The position numbers and the translations under genes are program-made. A stretch of DNA of 64,000 bases from Bin95 sp965220855 (GTDB lineage: Bacteria; Pseudomonadota; Alphaproteobacteria; Bin95). Positions 23,741 through 32,266 of the stretch are shown one piece after another (position 1 is the stretch's first letter; every line of letters starts with the position of its first letter). A model generated the notes under the pieces. The model was not told the DNA's origin and searched no databases. It saw only the letters and a program-made list of their open reading frames with translations. The stretch is taken from NCBI GenBank assembly GCA_965220855.1, contig CBDCQY010000001.1, forward strand, positions 1,302,001 to 1,366,000, read 5' to 3'.

Positions 23741-24949
23741 ATGGCTGGCGGCGGTTCGCTCTATCCGGCCGTGCGGGCGGCGGCCGCGCTCGGCATCATG
23801 ACCATCGGCGGCTCCGGCATGTATGCCGCCATCGTGGCGCTCAAGCCGATGCAGGCCGCGTTCGACGCTTCGCGCGCCTCGGCCGCGCTGCCCTATATGG
23901 CGGTGATGATCGGCTTCGGCCTCGGCGGCGTGTGGATGGGCCGCTTCGCCGACCGGCTGGGCGCTATGCGGGTCGCCTTCGCCGGCGGGCTGACGCTCGG
24001 GCTCGGCCTGTGGATCGCGGGCCACGCCGAACATCTCTGGCAGGCGGCGCTGGCGCACGGCCTGCTGATCGGGCTGATGGGCGCCTCGACCACCATGGCG
24101 CCGATGGTGGCGGACATCTCGCTCTGGTTCGACCGTCGGCGCGGCCTGGCGGTGGGCGTGGTGATCAGCGGCTCCTATGTCGCCGGCATGGTCTGGCCGC
24201 CGGCGCTGCAGGCCGTGGTGGACGCGCATGGCTGGCGCGACATGTATCTGGCGCTCGGCGCCTTCGTCTTTCTGACCGTGCCGCTGCTGGCGCTCGCGCT
24301 TCATCGCCCGGCGCCGCGCCATGTGCTGACCGGCCCGATGGGCGCGGTGCGCTTCTCCCGGCCGCTCGGCCTGGCGCCGCCGGCCCTGCAGGGCCTGCTC
24401 TGCTGCGCCGGCATCGGCTGCTGCGTGGCGATGGCCGCGCCGCAGGTCCATGCCGTGGCGCTGGCGACCGACCTCGGCCTCCGACCCGCCGACGGCGCGC
24501 TGATGCTCTCGCTGATGTTTGGTTTCGGCATTGTGAGCCGGCTCGGCTCGGGCTGGATTTCGGACCGGATCGGCGGCCTGCGCACGCTGGCGCTGGGGTC
24601 GCTCTGCCAGGCCATGGCGCTGGCGCTGTTCCTGCCGGCCGACGGGCGCGTCATGCTGCTGGTCGTCTCGGCGCTGTTCGGCCTCTCGCAGGGCGGCATC
24701 GTGCCGTCCTACGCCATTATCGTGCGGGAATATTTCCCGGCCCGGCAGGCCGGCGGCCGCATCGGCCTGGCGCTGCTGTTCACCATGCTCGGCATGGCGC
24801 TGGGCGCCTGGCTCGCCGGCTGGATTCACGATCTGACCGACAGCTACCGGCTTGCCTTCGCCAATGCGGTCGCGTTCAACATCGCGCATCTGGCGATCGC
24901 CGCCTTCCTGCTGCGTCGGGCGGCGGCGATGCGCGCCGCGCCGGCCTGA
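23741..24949 (+). CDS. MFS transporter, monocarboxylate/oxalate-formate antiporter type
   Basis: Integral inner-membrane transporter of 402 residues with about 12 hydrophobic segments. The inter-helix 2-3 motif is M-G-R-F-A-D-R-L-G-A-M-R and the symmetric motif in the second half is S-G-W-I-S-D-R-I-G-G-L-R-T. The loop W-F-D-R-R-R-G-L-A-V-G-V after helix 4 is typical of the monocarboxylate and oxalate:formate antiporter group. It probably imports an organic acid that is then handled by the SDR and thioesterase encoded 35 bases and further downstream. Confidence 0.85.
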   Translation: MAGGGSLYPAVRAAAALGIMTIGGSGMYAAIVALKPMQAAFDASRASAALPYMAVMIGFGLGGVWMGRFADRLGAMRVAFAGGLTLGLGLWIAGHAEHLWQAALAHGLLIGLMGASTTMAPMVADISLWFDRRRGLAVGVVISGSYVAGMVWPPALQAVVDAHGWRDMYLALGAFVFLTVPLLALALHRPAPRHVLTGPMGAVRFSRPLGLAPPALQGLLCCAGIGCCVAMAAPQVHAVALATDLGLRPADGALMLSLMFGFGIVSRLGSGWISDRIGGLRTLALGSLCQAMALALFLPADGRVMLLVVSALFGLSQGGIVPSYAIIVREYFPARQAGGRIGLALLFTMLGMALGAWLAGWIHDLTDSYRLAFANAVAFNIAHLAIAAFLLRRAAAMRAAPA

Positions 24950-24984
24950 AGCGGCGGGGCGGGCGGAAGAGGGGAGGGCCGACC

Positions 24985-25689
24985 ATGGCGGAGAAGATCG
25001 CGCTGGTGGCGGGCGTCGGGCGGGGCACGGGCGCCTCCGTCGCGCGGCGTTTCGCGGCCGGCGGCTACCGGGTGGCGATGCTGGCGCGCTCCGAGGCGCG
25101 GCTGGCGGAGCTTGCGGCGGAGATTCCCGGCAGCCTGGCGCTGCCATGCGATATCACCGACCCCGACGCGCTCGCCGGCGCGCTGGAGCGGACGCGCCGC
25201 ACGCTCGGCGACGACCCGCATGTCGTCGTGCACAACGCCGCGCGCGGCGTCCGGGGCGGGTTTCTCGATATCGATCCGGCCGATGTCGAGGCCAATTTCC
25301 GCGTCAACACGATGAGCCTGCTGCATCTGGCGCGCGCCACGGCCCCGGCGATGGTCCGGCGCGGCGAGGGCGCGATCCTGGTCACCGGCAACACTTCGGC
25401 CTGGCGCGGCATTCCGCGCTTCTCGGGCTTCGCGCCCACCAAGGCGGCGCAGCGCATCCTGGCCGAATCCATGGCGCGCGAGCTGGGGCCGCAGGGCGTG
25501 CATGTCGCCTATATCGTCATCGACGCGGTGATCGACCTCCGGTGGACGCGCCGGCGCCATCCGGACCGCCCGGACGACTTCTTCATCCAGCCGGACGCCA
25601 TCGGCGAGGAGGTGTTCCGCATCGCGCATCAGGACCGCTCGGCCTGGTCCTTCAATGTCGAGATTCGGCCGTTCGGAGAGACATGGTGA
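24985..25689 (+). CDS. SDR-family protein with Phe in place of the catalytic Tyr
   Basis: Short-chain dehydrogenase/reductase fold, 234 residues. The cofactor loop reads G-V-G-R-G-T-G (10-16), and the V-H-N-A-A-R-G and N-T-M-S-L-L-H segments are present. The catalytic Y-x-x-x-K is replaced by F149-A-P-T-K153, while Ser/Thr residues stand at 136-138. A classical reductase needs the tyrosine, so this protein may bind cofactor without acting as a normal dehydrogenase, or use another acid. A subgroup of bacterial SDRs carries this F-A-P-x-K version, so it is not a random mutation. An AGGGGAGGG ribosome site is clear. The next gene overlaps its stop by 7 bases. Confidence 0.8.
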   Translation: MAEKIALVAGVGRGTGASVARRFAAGGYRVAMLARSEARLAELAAEIPGSLALPCDITDPDALAGALERTRRTLGDDPHVVVHNAARGVRGGFLDIDPADVEANFRVNTMSLLHLARATAPAMVRRGEGAILVTGNTSAWRGIPRFSGFAPTKAAQRILAESMARELGPQGVHVAYIVIDAVIDLRWTRRRHPDRPDDFFIQPDAIGEEVFRIAHQDRSAWSFNVEIRPFGETW

Positions 25690-26159
25690 GCGCGACCCGG
25701 AGTTTGAGCGCCGTCGCGGAGCGGCGCATCCGCGAAGCGGTGGTGCGCGGGCCGTTCGGCGTCCATGTCGGCGTCGAACTGGCGGAGCTTGCGCCCGACC
25801 GCGCCGTCGTCCGGCTGCCCTGGCGGGCGGCGCTCGGCAACGGTGCGGGCATCGTCCATGGCGGGGCGACCGCCATGCTGATCGACACCGCCGCCACCGC
25901 CGCCGCCTGGGCCAGCCCCGCCGTGGTCGAGACGACCAGGGGCGCCACGGTCGCCTTCACCGTCAATTTCCTCGCGCCGGGCCGCCAGGGGCAGGCGCTT
26001 GCGGCGGAGGCGGTCGTGCTGCGCCGGGGCGGCGCGCTCACCGTGCTGGATGTGCTGGTCTCGGACGAGGACGGGCGCAAGGTGGCGCGCGGCCTGGTCA
26101 CCTACAAGCTGGGCCTGGGCGGCGCGTCGGGCGCAGACTTCCCCGCCGGGCGCGAATAG
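25683..26159 (+). CDS. PaaI-like hotdog thioesterase
   Basis: Hotdog-fold acyl-CoA thioesterase of 158 residues with the signature I-V-H-G-G-A-T-A-M-L-I-D-T-A-A near residues 57-71 and F-T-V-N-F-L-A-P-G in the next strand. Family members hydrolyse aryl- or short acyl-CoAs. The start overlaps the end of the SDR gene. The MFS-SDR-thioesterase order suggests uptake and CoA-ester turnover of a small acid. Confidence 0.83.
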   Translation: MVSATRSLSAVAERRIREAVVRGPFGVHVGVELAELAPDRAVVRLPWRAALGNGAGIVHGGATAMLIDTAATAAAWASPAVVETTRGATVAFTVNFLAPGRQGQALAAEAVVLRRGGALTVLDVLVSDEDGRKVARGLVTYKLGLGGASGADFPAGRE

Positions 26160-26171
26160 CGCGCAACCAGG

Positions 26172-26795
26172 TCAGCTCGCGCCCTGGTCCCAGGCGCGGC
26201 CGAGAAGCAGCCGGAGGCCGAGAGCGGCGAGGATGAGGGCGGCGATGCGGTCGATCCGGCGTTTCGCCCGCACATAGCGCTCGGCGACCGCCTCCGTGTT
26301 CAGGCAGAAGGCGAGCGTCGAGTAGAGCGCGAACTCCAGCAGGAACTGGTTGGCGACGATTACCGCGCTCGCCAGGGGGTCGAGCCCGGCGGGAAACAGC
26401 GTGACAAGGACCGCCGCGGAGAACAGCACCGATTTCGGGTTGAGCAGGTTGACCAGGAAGCCGTGGCGAAAGGCGCGCGCCGCCGGCGCGGCCTTGCCTG
26501 CGGCCGGCGCGGAACTGTCCCGCCACATCTGCCAGGCGAGATAGAGCAGATAGGCCGCGCCGGCGATCCTCGCCATCCAGTAGATCGTCGGAAACAGCTG
26601 GAAGACCGCCCCGAGGCCGAGCAGCGCCATGCCCGTCCAGGCCGCCGCCATGGCGCCGAGGCCGGCGCCCGCCGCCATCCCCGCCCGTCGCCCCGAGGCG
26701 AGCGCGGTCTGCGCCGCCATCAGCAGCGCCGGCCCAGGGCTCGCGAACGCCGCCGCCAGCGCGAGGTTGAAGGCGAGGATCTGTTCGAGCGTCAT
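26172..26795 (-). CDS. LysE/RhtB-family exporter
   Basis: Amino-acid or metabolite exporter of 207 residues with about six TM helices. The family N-terminus is recognisable (F-N-L-A-L-A-A-A-F-A-S-P-G-P-A-L-L-M). The N-L-L-N-P-K-S-V-L-F motif follows near residue 118. Substrate is not assignable. It is convergent with the thioesterase gene, 12 bases away. Confidence 0.85.
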   Translation of the reverse strand: MTLEQILAFNLALAAAFASPGPALLMAAQTALASGRRAGMAAGAGLGAMAAAWTGMALLGLGAVFQLFPTIYWMARIAGAAYLLYLAWQMWRDSSAPAAGKAAPAARAFRHGFLVNLLNPKSVLFSAAVLVTLFPAGLDPLASAVIVANQFLLEFALYSTLAFCLNTEAVAERYVRAKRRIDRIAALILAALGLRLLLGRAWDQGAS

Positions 26796-26824
26796 GCGTG
26801 CTCGCCGTCCGGCTCTCTCGGCAT

Positions 26825-27607
26825 CTATGCGAGCTTGCGCAGGAAGTCGGCCCGCGCCCGGGCGGCGCTCATGAACAGCGGCAGGTCGTTGCCGCCCAGC
26901 ACCAGGCGCGCGCCCATGGCGATGTAGCGCCCGGCGAGCTCCTCGTCATAGACGCCGCCCATGCCGGCATGCTTGCCATTGTTGCGCGCGGCCGAGACCA
27001 CCCGGTCATAGGCGTCCACGACGCGCTCGTCGCCGAACCGGCCCGGAATGCCCATGGAGGCGCAAAGATCGTTGGTGCCGATCAGCAGTGCGTCGATGCC
27101 CTCGACGGCGGCGATGGCGTCGGCCGCCGCCACGGCCTCCGGCGTCTCGATCATTACCACGGTAAGCGTCGCGGCGTTGATCAGCCGGGTGGTCTCGCCC
27201 ACCGGCAGCGCCTCATATTCGAGCTGCGCCAGCACGCCGCCGACCGACCGCTTGCCGAGCGGCGGATAGAGGCAGTTGTCGCGCACCGCCTCGGCCTCGA
27301 CCGCGCTGTCCACATGCGGCACCACGATGCCCTGGGCGCCGGAGTCGAGCAGGCGGGTGGCGTGGAAATGCTGATGCGCGGCGGCGCGCGGGATCGGGGA
27401 GATGCCGGCGTCGAGCGCGGCGGCGCAAATCTGCGCGGCGGTATCGACCGAGAAGGCGCCATGCTCCATATCGACGAACAGCCAATCGTAGCCGCAGACG
27501 GCGGCGAGCTTGGCGATCTCCGGCATCCGGGCGATGCGCAGGCCGAGGCCGAGCGCGAGTTCGCCGGCGGCGAGCCTGTCCTTGGCGCGGTTGGCGATCA
27601 GAGCCAT
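26825..27607 (-). CDS. HpcH/HpaI-type class II aldolase (2-keto acid aldolase)
   Basis: Metal-dependent aldolase of 260 residues that splits hydroxy-keto acids into pyruvate and an aldehyde. Landmarks are D-W-L-F-V-D-M-E-H-G-A-F, G-A-Q-G-I-V-V-P-H-V-D, M-I-E-T-P-E-A-V (metal-binding Glu) and G-T-N-D-L (metal-binding Asp). The catalytic-dyad His lies in the M-E-H-G-A motif. The ATG at 27607 follows AGGAGA on the minus strand and matches the family start; the open frame to 27865 is not supported. Its natural substrate could be a sugar-acid or aromatic breakdown product. Confidence 0.83.
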   Translation of the reverse strand: MALIANRAKDRLAAGELALGLGLRIARMPEIAKLAAVCGYDWLFVDMEHGAFSVDTAAQICAAALDAGISPIPRAAAHQHFHATRLLDSGAQGIVVPHVDSAVEAEAVRDNCLYPPLGKRSVGGVLAQLEYEALPVGETTRLINAATLTVVMIETPEAVAAADAIAAVEGIDALLIGTNDLCASMGIPGRFGDERVVDAYDRVVSAARNNGKHAGMGGVYDEELAGRYIAMGARLVLGGNDLPLFMSAARARADFLRKLA

Positions 27608-27723
27608 GGGGAGTGCGTCTCCTGCTGCGTTCGGACACCCCTCATGGCACGAACCGCCCCCGCCGTCCAACCCGCCCCGCGAGCTTCGTCCGTAGCAGAC
27701 AGGTTCCCGCCGTCCGGCCTCGG

Positions 27724-28809
27724 TCAGACGAAGGGGATGACTTTTTCCATGGTGAGACGCATGGAGGCTTCGACATGGTCGATGGGGAGGCCGCCCAGGG
27801 TGCTCCACAGCGCGAACTCGGTGATGCCCAGGCGGTCGCGGAGTTCGCGGAGGCGGGCGATGCACTCCTCGGGGTCGCCGGCGATGCAGGCGCCGAACTC
27901 GTGCAGCTTCTCGAAGTTCAGATAGCCCAGCTCGCGGGTCTTCAGCCCCTCGGTCATGGTCAGCTCATAGCCCCGGACCGGCTGGAAGGAGCCGGTCTGC
28001 GACAGCTGGTTGCTGGCGACCTTGTTGTAGAACCACTGCACCCGCTCGCCGAAGATCTCGCGCGCCCGCGCACCGTCCTCATGGCAGAAATAGGGCATGA
28101 GCATCATGCGCTCGGCGGCCTTTGGATCGCGGCCCCGCGCCGCGCAGGCGGCCTCATAGGCGGCGAGATTCTCCGCCAGCTTCTCGACCCAGGCCTCGCG
28201 ATAGGTGCGGTAGGTGAAGGGCGAGGCCAGCTGCAGGTGGAAGCCGCGCTCCGCCGCCGATGCGAAGCTCTCCGGCGAGATCGTCGCCTGATAGACCGGC
28301 GGATGCGGCTCCTGGATCGGCTTCGGCAGGCATTCCACCGGGTCGGGGATGCGCCAGTGGCGCCCCTCCGGGCGGCAGACGGTCTCCTTGGTCCAGGCGT
28401 CGAGCACGATATCGACGCCCTCCTCCATCATCTCGCGCGCCTCCGCCATGGGCACGCCGAGGCCCGTGAACTCATGCGGCTGATAGGCCCGCCCGACGCC
28501 GAACAGCAGCCGCCCATGGCTCAATATGTCGATCAGCGCGAAGTCGGACGCGGTGCGCAGCGGATGGTTGAAGGGGATCGCCACCACGGCGGTGCCGATC
28601 CGGATGCGGCTGGTGCGTTGGGCCACCGCCGCGGCATAGACCTGGGTCGAGGTCACCACGCCATAGGTCGAGAAGAGATGCTCGGCGAGCCAGACCGTGT
28701 CGTAGCCGAGCGCCTCGGCCTTCTCGAAATAGGCGAGGTCCTCCTCGAACGCCGCCACCCGCCGCGTCTGGTCCGGCATCTGGCTCAGGCTGAAGACGGC
28801 CCATTTCAT
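27724..28809 (-). CDS. LLM-class flavin-dependent oxidoreductase
   Basis: Luciferase-like monooxygenase of 361 residues. Barrel motifs are A-E-A-L-G-Y-D-T-V-W-L-A-E-H-L-F, I-R-I-G-T-A-V-V-A-I-P-F-N-H-P and G-R-L-L-F-G-V-G-R-A-Y-Q. It belongs to a different subgroup from the one at 20719. The start overlaps the stop of the MmgE/PrpD gene by ATGA, so both are expressed together with, probably, the thiolase further upstream. That company suggests oxidation of a branched or cyclic acid that ends in CoA thioester cleavage. Confidence 0.83.
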   Translation of the reverse strand: MKWAVFSLSQMPDQTRRVAAFEEDLAYFEKAEALGYDTVWLAEHLFSTYGVVTSTQVYAAAVAQRTSRIRIGTAVVAIPFNHPLRTASDFALIDILSHGRLLFGVGRAYQPHEFTGLGVPMAEAREMMEEGVDIVLDAWTKETVCRPEGRHWRIPDPVECLPKPIQEPHPPVYQATISPESFASAAERGFHLQLASPFTYRTYREAWVEKLAENLAAYEAACAARGRDPKAAERMMLMPYFCHEDGARAREIFGERVQWFYNKVASNQLSQTGSFQPVRGYELTMTEGLKTRELGYLNFEKLHEFGACIAGDPEECIARLRELRDRLGITEFALWSTLGGLPIDHVEASMRLTMEKVIPFV

Positions 28810-30167
28810 CGCGCATCGCCCCCCGGTTGCGTCAACGCGGCAAGCTCGCCCACATCGCCGAGCGACTCAAGCCCATCGACCATGGCGATCAGCCGCTCGC
28901 CCGCCTCGGGCGCGAGGCCCGCCCAGGCCCAGTTGCCCCGGAACTTGGCGAGATGCTGCGCGCGGGTGAGCGGGCGGGCCGGGCCGCCCAGCACGGCCTC
29001 GACGCGCCGTTCGAGCCGGCGGCCGTCCCGAAGCGCGAGCGCGACCGCGACCGGGGTCAGCGCATTCGGGTCGGGATTGTCATCGACCTCGACCGCCACC
29101 CGCCGCGCGAAGGCGATCGTCTCCGCATCTGCCAGCGCTTCCGGGGTGAAGTCGGCGTGGCCCAGGCCGCCGCCCAGCAGAATCCGCGCCGCCGCCCAGC
29201 GCGCCGACAGCCGGGCCTGGTTGACGGCCATGCCGGCATGGGCCTCCCGCCCGACCAGATGGTTCACCAGCGGCGTGACGGTGAGCGTCACTTCCGCCAC
29301 ATCCCCGGCCTCCAGCCCATGCTCCGCGCGCAGCGCCAGCAGCGCCTCCACCACGCCATGCGTCGCGCGCCCGCTGGGCCAGGGCTTGTGCGCCGTCTCG
29401 GCGATGCGCCACACCCGGCCGAGATCGGCCAGCACCGGGGCGATGTCATGGTCGCGCTCGAACAAGGCGAGATAGCCATGCTCGCCCTCCAGGCTGCCCT
29501 CCGGCCCCGGCAGGCCGGCCCGCGCCATATCGACGGCGGCGAGCGCGTTGCGGGCGCCGAAGCCGACCTGCATCCCCAGCAGCGGCGAGCCTTCGCTGTG
29601 GGCCTGCATCGTGCCGGAAACCTGGCCGAGCGCGATGCCGAAGGCGCGCGCCACCGCCTCCTCGTCCAGCCCGGCGAGCCGGGCGCAGGCGGCCGCGGCG
29701 CCGAACGTCCCCGCCGTCGCCGGGCGGAAGAAGCGCAGGCCCGCCCGGGAGGCGAGGCCGAGCCCGGCCGCGACATCCGCCCCGACCGCGACCGCCTCGA
29801 TCAGCCGCCGGCCCGAGACGCCGCCCTCGCGCTCCGCGAAGGCCATGGCGGCCGGAAACAGCACCGCCATGGTGTGCACCACCGCGCCTTCATGGACGCA
29901 GTCATATTCCGAATTGTGCAGCTGATAGGCGTTGAGCGCCGCCGCGGCCGGGGCGGGCAGCCGGTCCGTCGTGGCCCAGACCCGCGCCTCGGCCGGCGGC
30001 CCGGCCAGCAGGCGGCGCCACTCGTCCGCGAACGGCCCCCGCCGGCCGGCCGCCGCCACGCCGAGGGAGTCGAGCGCGAAGGTCTTGACGGCCTCCACCG
30101 CCGCCGCCGGCAGGGCCTCGAAGGCCGCGCCCGCCGCATGGCGGGCGAAGCGGCGCGCAGCGTCCAT
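28806..30167 (-). CDS. MmgE/PrpD family protein (2-methylcitrate dehydratase-like)
   Basis: A 453-residue protein of the MmgE/PrpD fold, whose members dehydrate 2-methylcitrate or isomerise itaconate-type acids. Typical segments are N-A-Y-Q-L-H-N-S-E-Y-D-C-V-H, G-T-F-G-A-A-A-A-C-A-R-L and H-K-P-W-P-S-G-R-A-T-H. No prpB or prpC is nearby, so methylcitrate is not implied. The ATG at 30167 starts the family-type sequence; the frame upstream is shadow of the thiolase. Overlaps the luciferase-like gene by ATGA. Confidence 0.82.
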   Translation of the reverse strand: MDAARRFARHAAGAAFEALPAAAVEAVKTFALDSLGVAAAGRRGPFADEWRRLLAGPPAEARVWATTDRLPAPAAAALNAYQLHNSEYDCVHEGAVVHTMAVLFPAAMAFAEREGGVSGRRLIEAVAVGADVAAGLGLASRAGLRFFRPATAGTFGAAAACARLAGLDEEAVARAFGIALGQVSGTMQAHSEGSPLLGMQVGFGARNALAAVDMARAGLPGPEGSLEGEHGYLALFERDHDIAPVLADLGRVWRIAETAHKPWPSGRATHGVVEALLALRAEHGLEAGDVAEVTLTVTPLVNHLVGREAHAGMAVNQARLSARWAAARILLGGGLGHADFTPEALADAETIAFARRVAVEVDDNPDPNALTPVAVALALRDGRRLERRVEAVLGGPARPLTRAQHLAKFRGNWAWAGLAPEAGERLIAMVDGLESLGDVGELAALTQPGGDAR

Positions 30168-30196
30168 GGTCCTTGCCACCGGCGCGCGCCGACGGC

Positions 30197-31378
30197 TCAG
30201 CAGACCTCGAACAGGCCGGCCGCGCCCATGCCGCCGCCGATGCACATGGTGACAACGACATTCTTCGCGCCCCGGCGCTTGCCCTCGATCAGCGCGTGCC
30301 CGACCAGGCGCGAGCCGGTCATGCCGAAGGGATGGCCGATGGCGATCGAGCCGCCGTTCACGTTCAGCCTGTCGTTCGGGATGCCGAGCCGGTCGCGGCA
30401 ATAGAGCACCTGCGAGGCGAAGGCCTCGTTCAGCTCCCACAGATCGATATCGTCGATGGTCAGCCCCTTGCGCTCCAGCAGGCGCGGGATCGCGAACACC
30501 GGGCCGATGCCCATCTCGTCCGGCTCGCAGCCGGCGGTCGCGAAGCCCTTGAAGATGCCGAGCGGCTCGACATTGCGCCGCTCCGCCTCGCCGGCGTCCA
30601 TCACCAGGCAGGCCGAGGCGCCGTCCGAGAGCTGGCTGGCGTTGCCGGCGGTGATCCACTTGCCCTCGCCGCGCACCGGCTCCAGCCCGGCCAGCCCTTC
30701 CAGCGTGGTGGTCGGGCGGTTGCAGGTGTCGCGATCGACCACGACCTCCTTCTCCGACACCTCGCCACTCTCGCGGTCGGTGACCAGCATGGTGGTCTCG
30801 AAGGGCACGATCTCGTCCGCGAAGGCGCCCGACTGCTGGCCGGCCGCGCAGCGCAGCTGGCTCTGCAGCGCATATTCGTCCTGCTGCTCGCGCGTCACAT
30901 TGTAGCGCCCGGCCACGGTGTCGGCGGTGTCGATCATCGCCATCCACAGATGCGGGTGGCGCTCCAGCAGGCTCTCCTCGGTGATGTGGGTGCGGTTCAT
31001 GTTGGGCTGCACCAGCGAGATCTGCTCCACGCCCGCGCCGACCGCCACCGGCACGCCCTGCACCATGCAGGCCTGGGCCGCCATGGCGACGGTCTGGAGG
31101 CCGGAGGAGCAGAAGCGGTTGACGGTCGCCCCGGCGGTGGTCACCGGGCAGCCGGCCCAGAGCGCGGCGTTGCGCCCGATATTCGTGCCGGTGGCGCCCT
31201 CCGGATTGGCGCAGCCGACGAAGACGTCCTCGACCTCGCCCGGCTCGACCCCGGCGCGCTCCATGGCGTGCTTGATCGTGTGGCCGGCCATCGCCGCGCC
31301 ATGGGTGTTGTTGAACTCGCCCCGGAAGGATTTGGTGAGTCCGGTCCTGGCGGTCGAGACGATGACGGCTTCGCGCAT
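30197..31378 (-). CDS. Thiolase (acetyl-CoA acyltransferase)
   Basis: Thiolase of 393 residues. The acyl-accepting Cys is C90 in N-R-F-C-S-S-G. The C-terminal motifs N-G-G-S-I-A-I-G-H-P-F-G (catalytic His) and C-I-G-G-G-M-G (second Cys) are intact. It can act in beta-oxidation or in acetoacetyl-CoA formation; the degradative type is favoured by the neighbouring oxidoreductase and PrpD-like genes. The start at 31378 gives the standard M-R-E-A-V-I-V-S-T-A-R-T. Confidence 0.9.
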   Translation of the reverse strand: MREAVIVSTARTGLTKSFRGEFNNTHGAAMAGHTIKHAMERAGVEPGEVEDVFVGCANPEGATGTNIGRNAALWAGCPVTTAGATVNRFCSSGLQTVAMAAQACMVQGVPVAVGAGVEQISLVQPNMNRTHITEESLLERHPHLWMAMIDTADTVAGRYNVTREQQDEYALQSQLRCAAGQQSGAFADEIVPFETTMLVTDRESGEVSEKEVVVDRDTCNRPTTTLEGLAGLEPVRGEGKWITAGNASQLSDGASACLVMDAGEAERRNVEPLGIFKGFATAGCEPDEMGIGPVFAIPRLLERKGLTIDDIDLWELNEAFASQVLYCRDRLGIPNDRLNVNGGSIAIGHPFGMTGSRLVGHALIEGKRRGAKNVVVTMCIGGGMGAAGLFEVC

Positions 31379-31519
31379 GTCGTGATACTCCCTGCATCGC
31401 GGTTCGCCGCCATTATGGCGCGACCGCGCGCCCGGATTCAATCGCCGGCGCGCGCGCTTCCGCCCGCGCCGCAAGCGCGATAAAAGCGGGGTCTGGCGCG
31501 AACCGGGAGTTGCGAGGCG

Positions 31520-32266
31520 ATGGAGACTGCGGCCGCAGAGCCGCCCCGCAGGGTGGCGCTGTTCGTCACCTGCCTGGCCGACCTGTTCCGGCCCTCGGTG
31601 GCCTTTGCGGCCGTGCGGCTGCTGGAGGCGGCCGGCTGCCGGGTGGAGGTTCCGGCGGCGCAGACCTGCTGCGGGCAGCCGGCCTACAACAGCGGCGACC
31701 GGCGCCGCGCCGCCCTGCTGGCCCGGCGGACGGTGCGCGCCTTTCGCGGCTATGAGTGGATCGTCGCGCCTTCTGGCTCCTGCGCCGGCATGTTGCGCCG
31801 CCACTACGGGGAGCTGCTGGAGGACGATGAGGGCTTCGGCGAGCGTGTGTGGGAGCTCACGGCCTTTCTGGTCGATGTCTGCGGCTTCGAGGGCGTCGAG
31901 GCGCGCTGGCCGGCGACCGCCGCCTATCACGACAGCTGCTCGGGCCTGCGCGAGCTGGGCGTCAAGGCGCAGCCGCGCGCGCTGCTGGCCCGTGTCGAGG
32001 GGCTGACGCTCGCCGAACTGCCGGACGCGGAGGTCTGTTGCGGCTTCGGGGGGACGTTCTGCGTCAAATATCCCGACATCTCGACCGCCATGGTGCAGGA
32101 CAAGACCCGGGCGATCCGCGAGAGCGGCGCGGACGCGCTGCTCGCCGGCGATCTCGGCTGCCTGCTGAACATGGCCGGGCGGCTCTCGCGCGAGGGCGCG
32201 CGCATCGAGGTGCGCCATGTGGCGGAGGTGCTGGCCGGCATGACCGACGAGGCGCCACCACTGTGA
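31520..32266 (+). CDS. lutA: Lactate oxidation iron-sulfur protein LutA/LldE
   Basis: CCG-domain protein of 248 residues, a subunit of the LutABC system that oxidises L-lactate to pyruvate. Two cysteine-rich motifs are seen: Q-T-C-C-G-Q-P near residue 50 and E-V-C-C-G-F-G-G-T-F-C near 175, expected to bind a 4Fe-4S cluster. The stop overlaps the GTG start of lutB (GTGA). A GGGAG ribosome site lies upstream. No lactate permease is adjacent. Confidence 0.88.
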   Translation: METAAAEPPRRVALFVTCLADLFRPSVAFAAVRLLEAAGCRVEVPAAQTCCGQPAYNSGDRRRAALLARRTVRAFRGYEWIVAPSGSCAGMLRRHYGELLEDDEGFGERVWELTAFLVDVCGFEGVEARWPATAAYHDSCSGLRELGVKAQPRALLARVEGLTLAELPDAEVCCGFGGTFCVKYPDISTAMVQDKTRAIRESGADALLAGDLGCLLNMAGRLSREGARIEVRHVAEVLAGMTDEAPPL

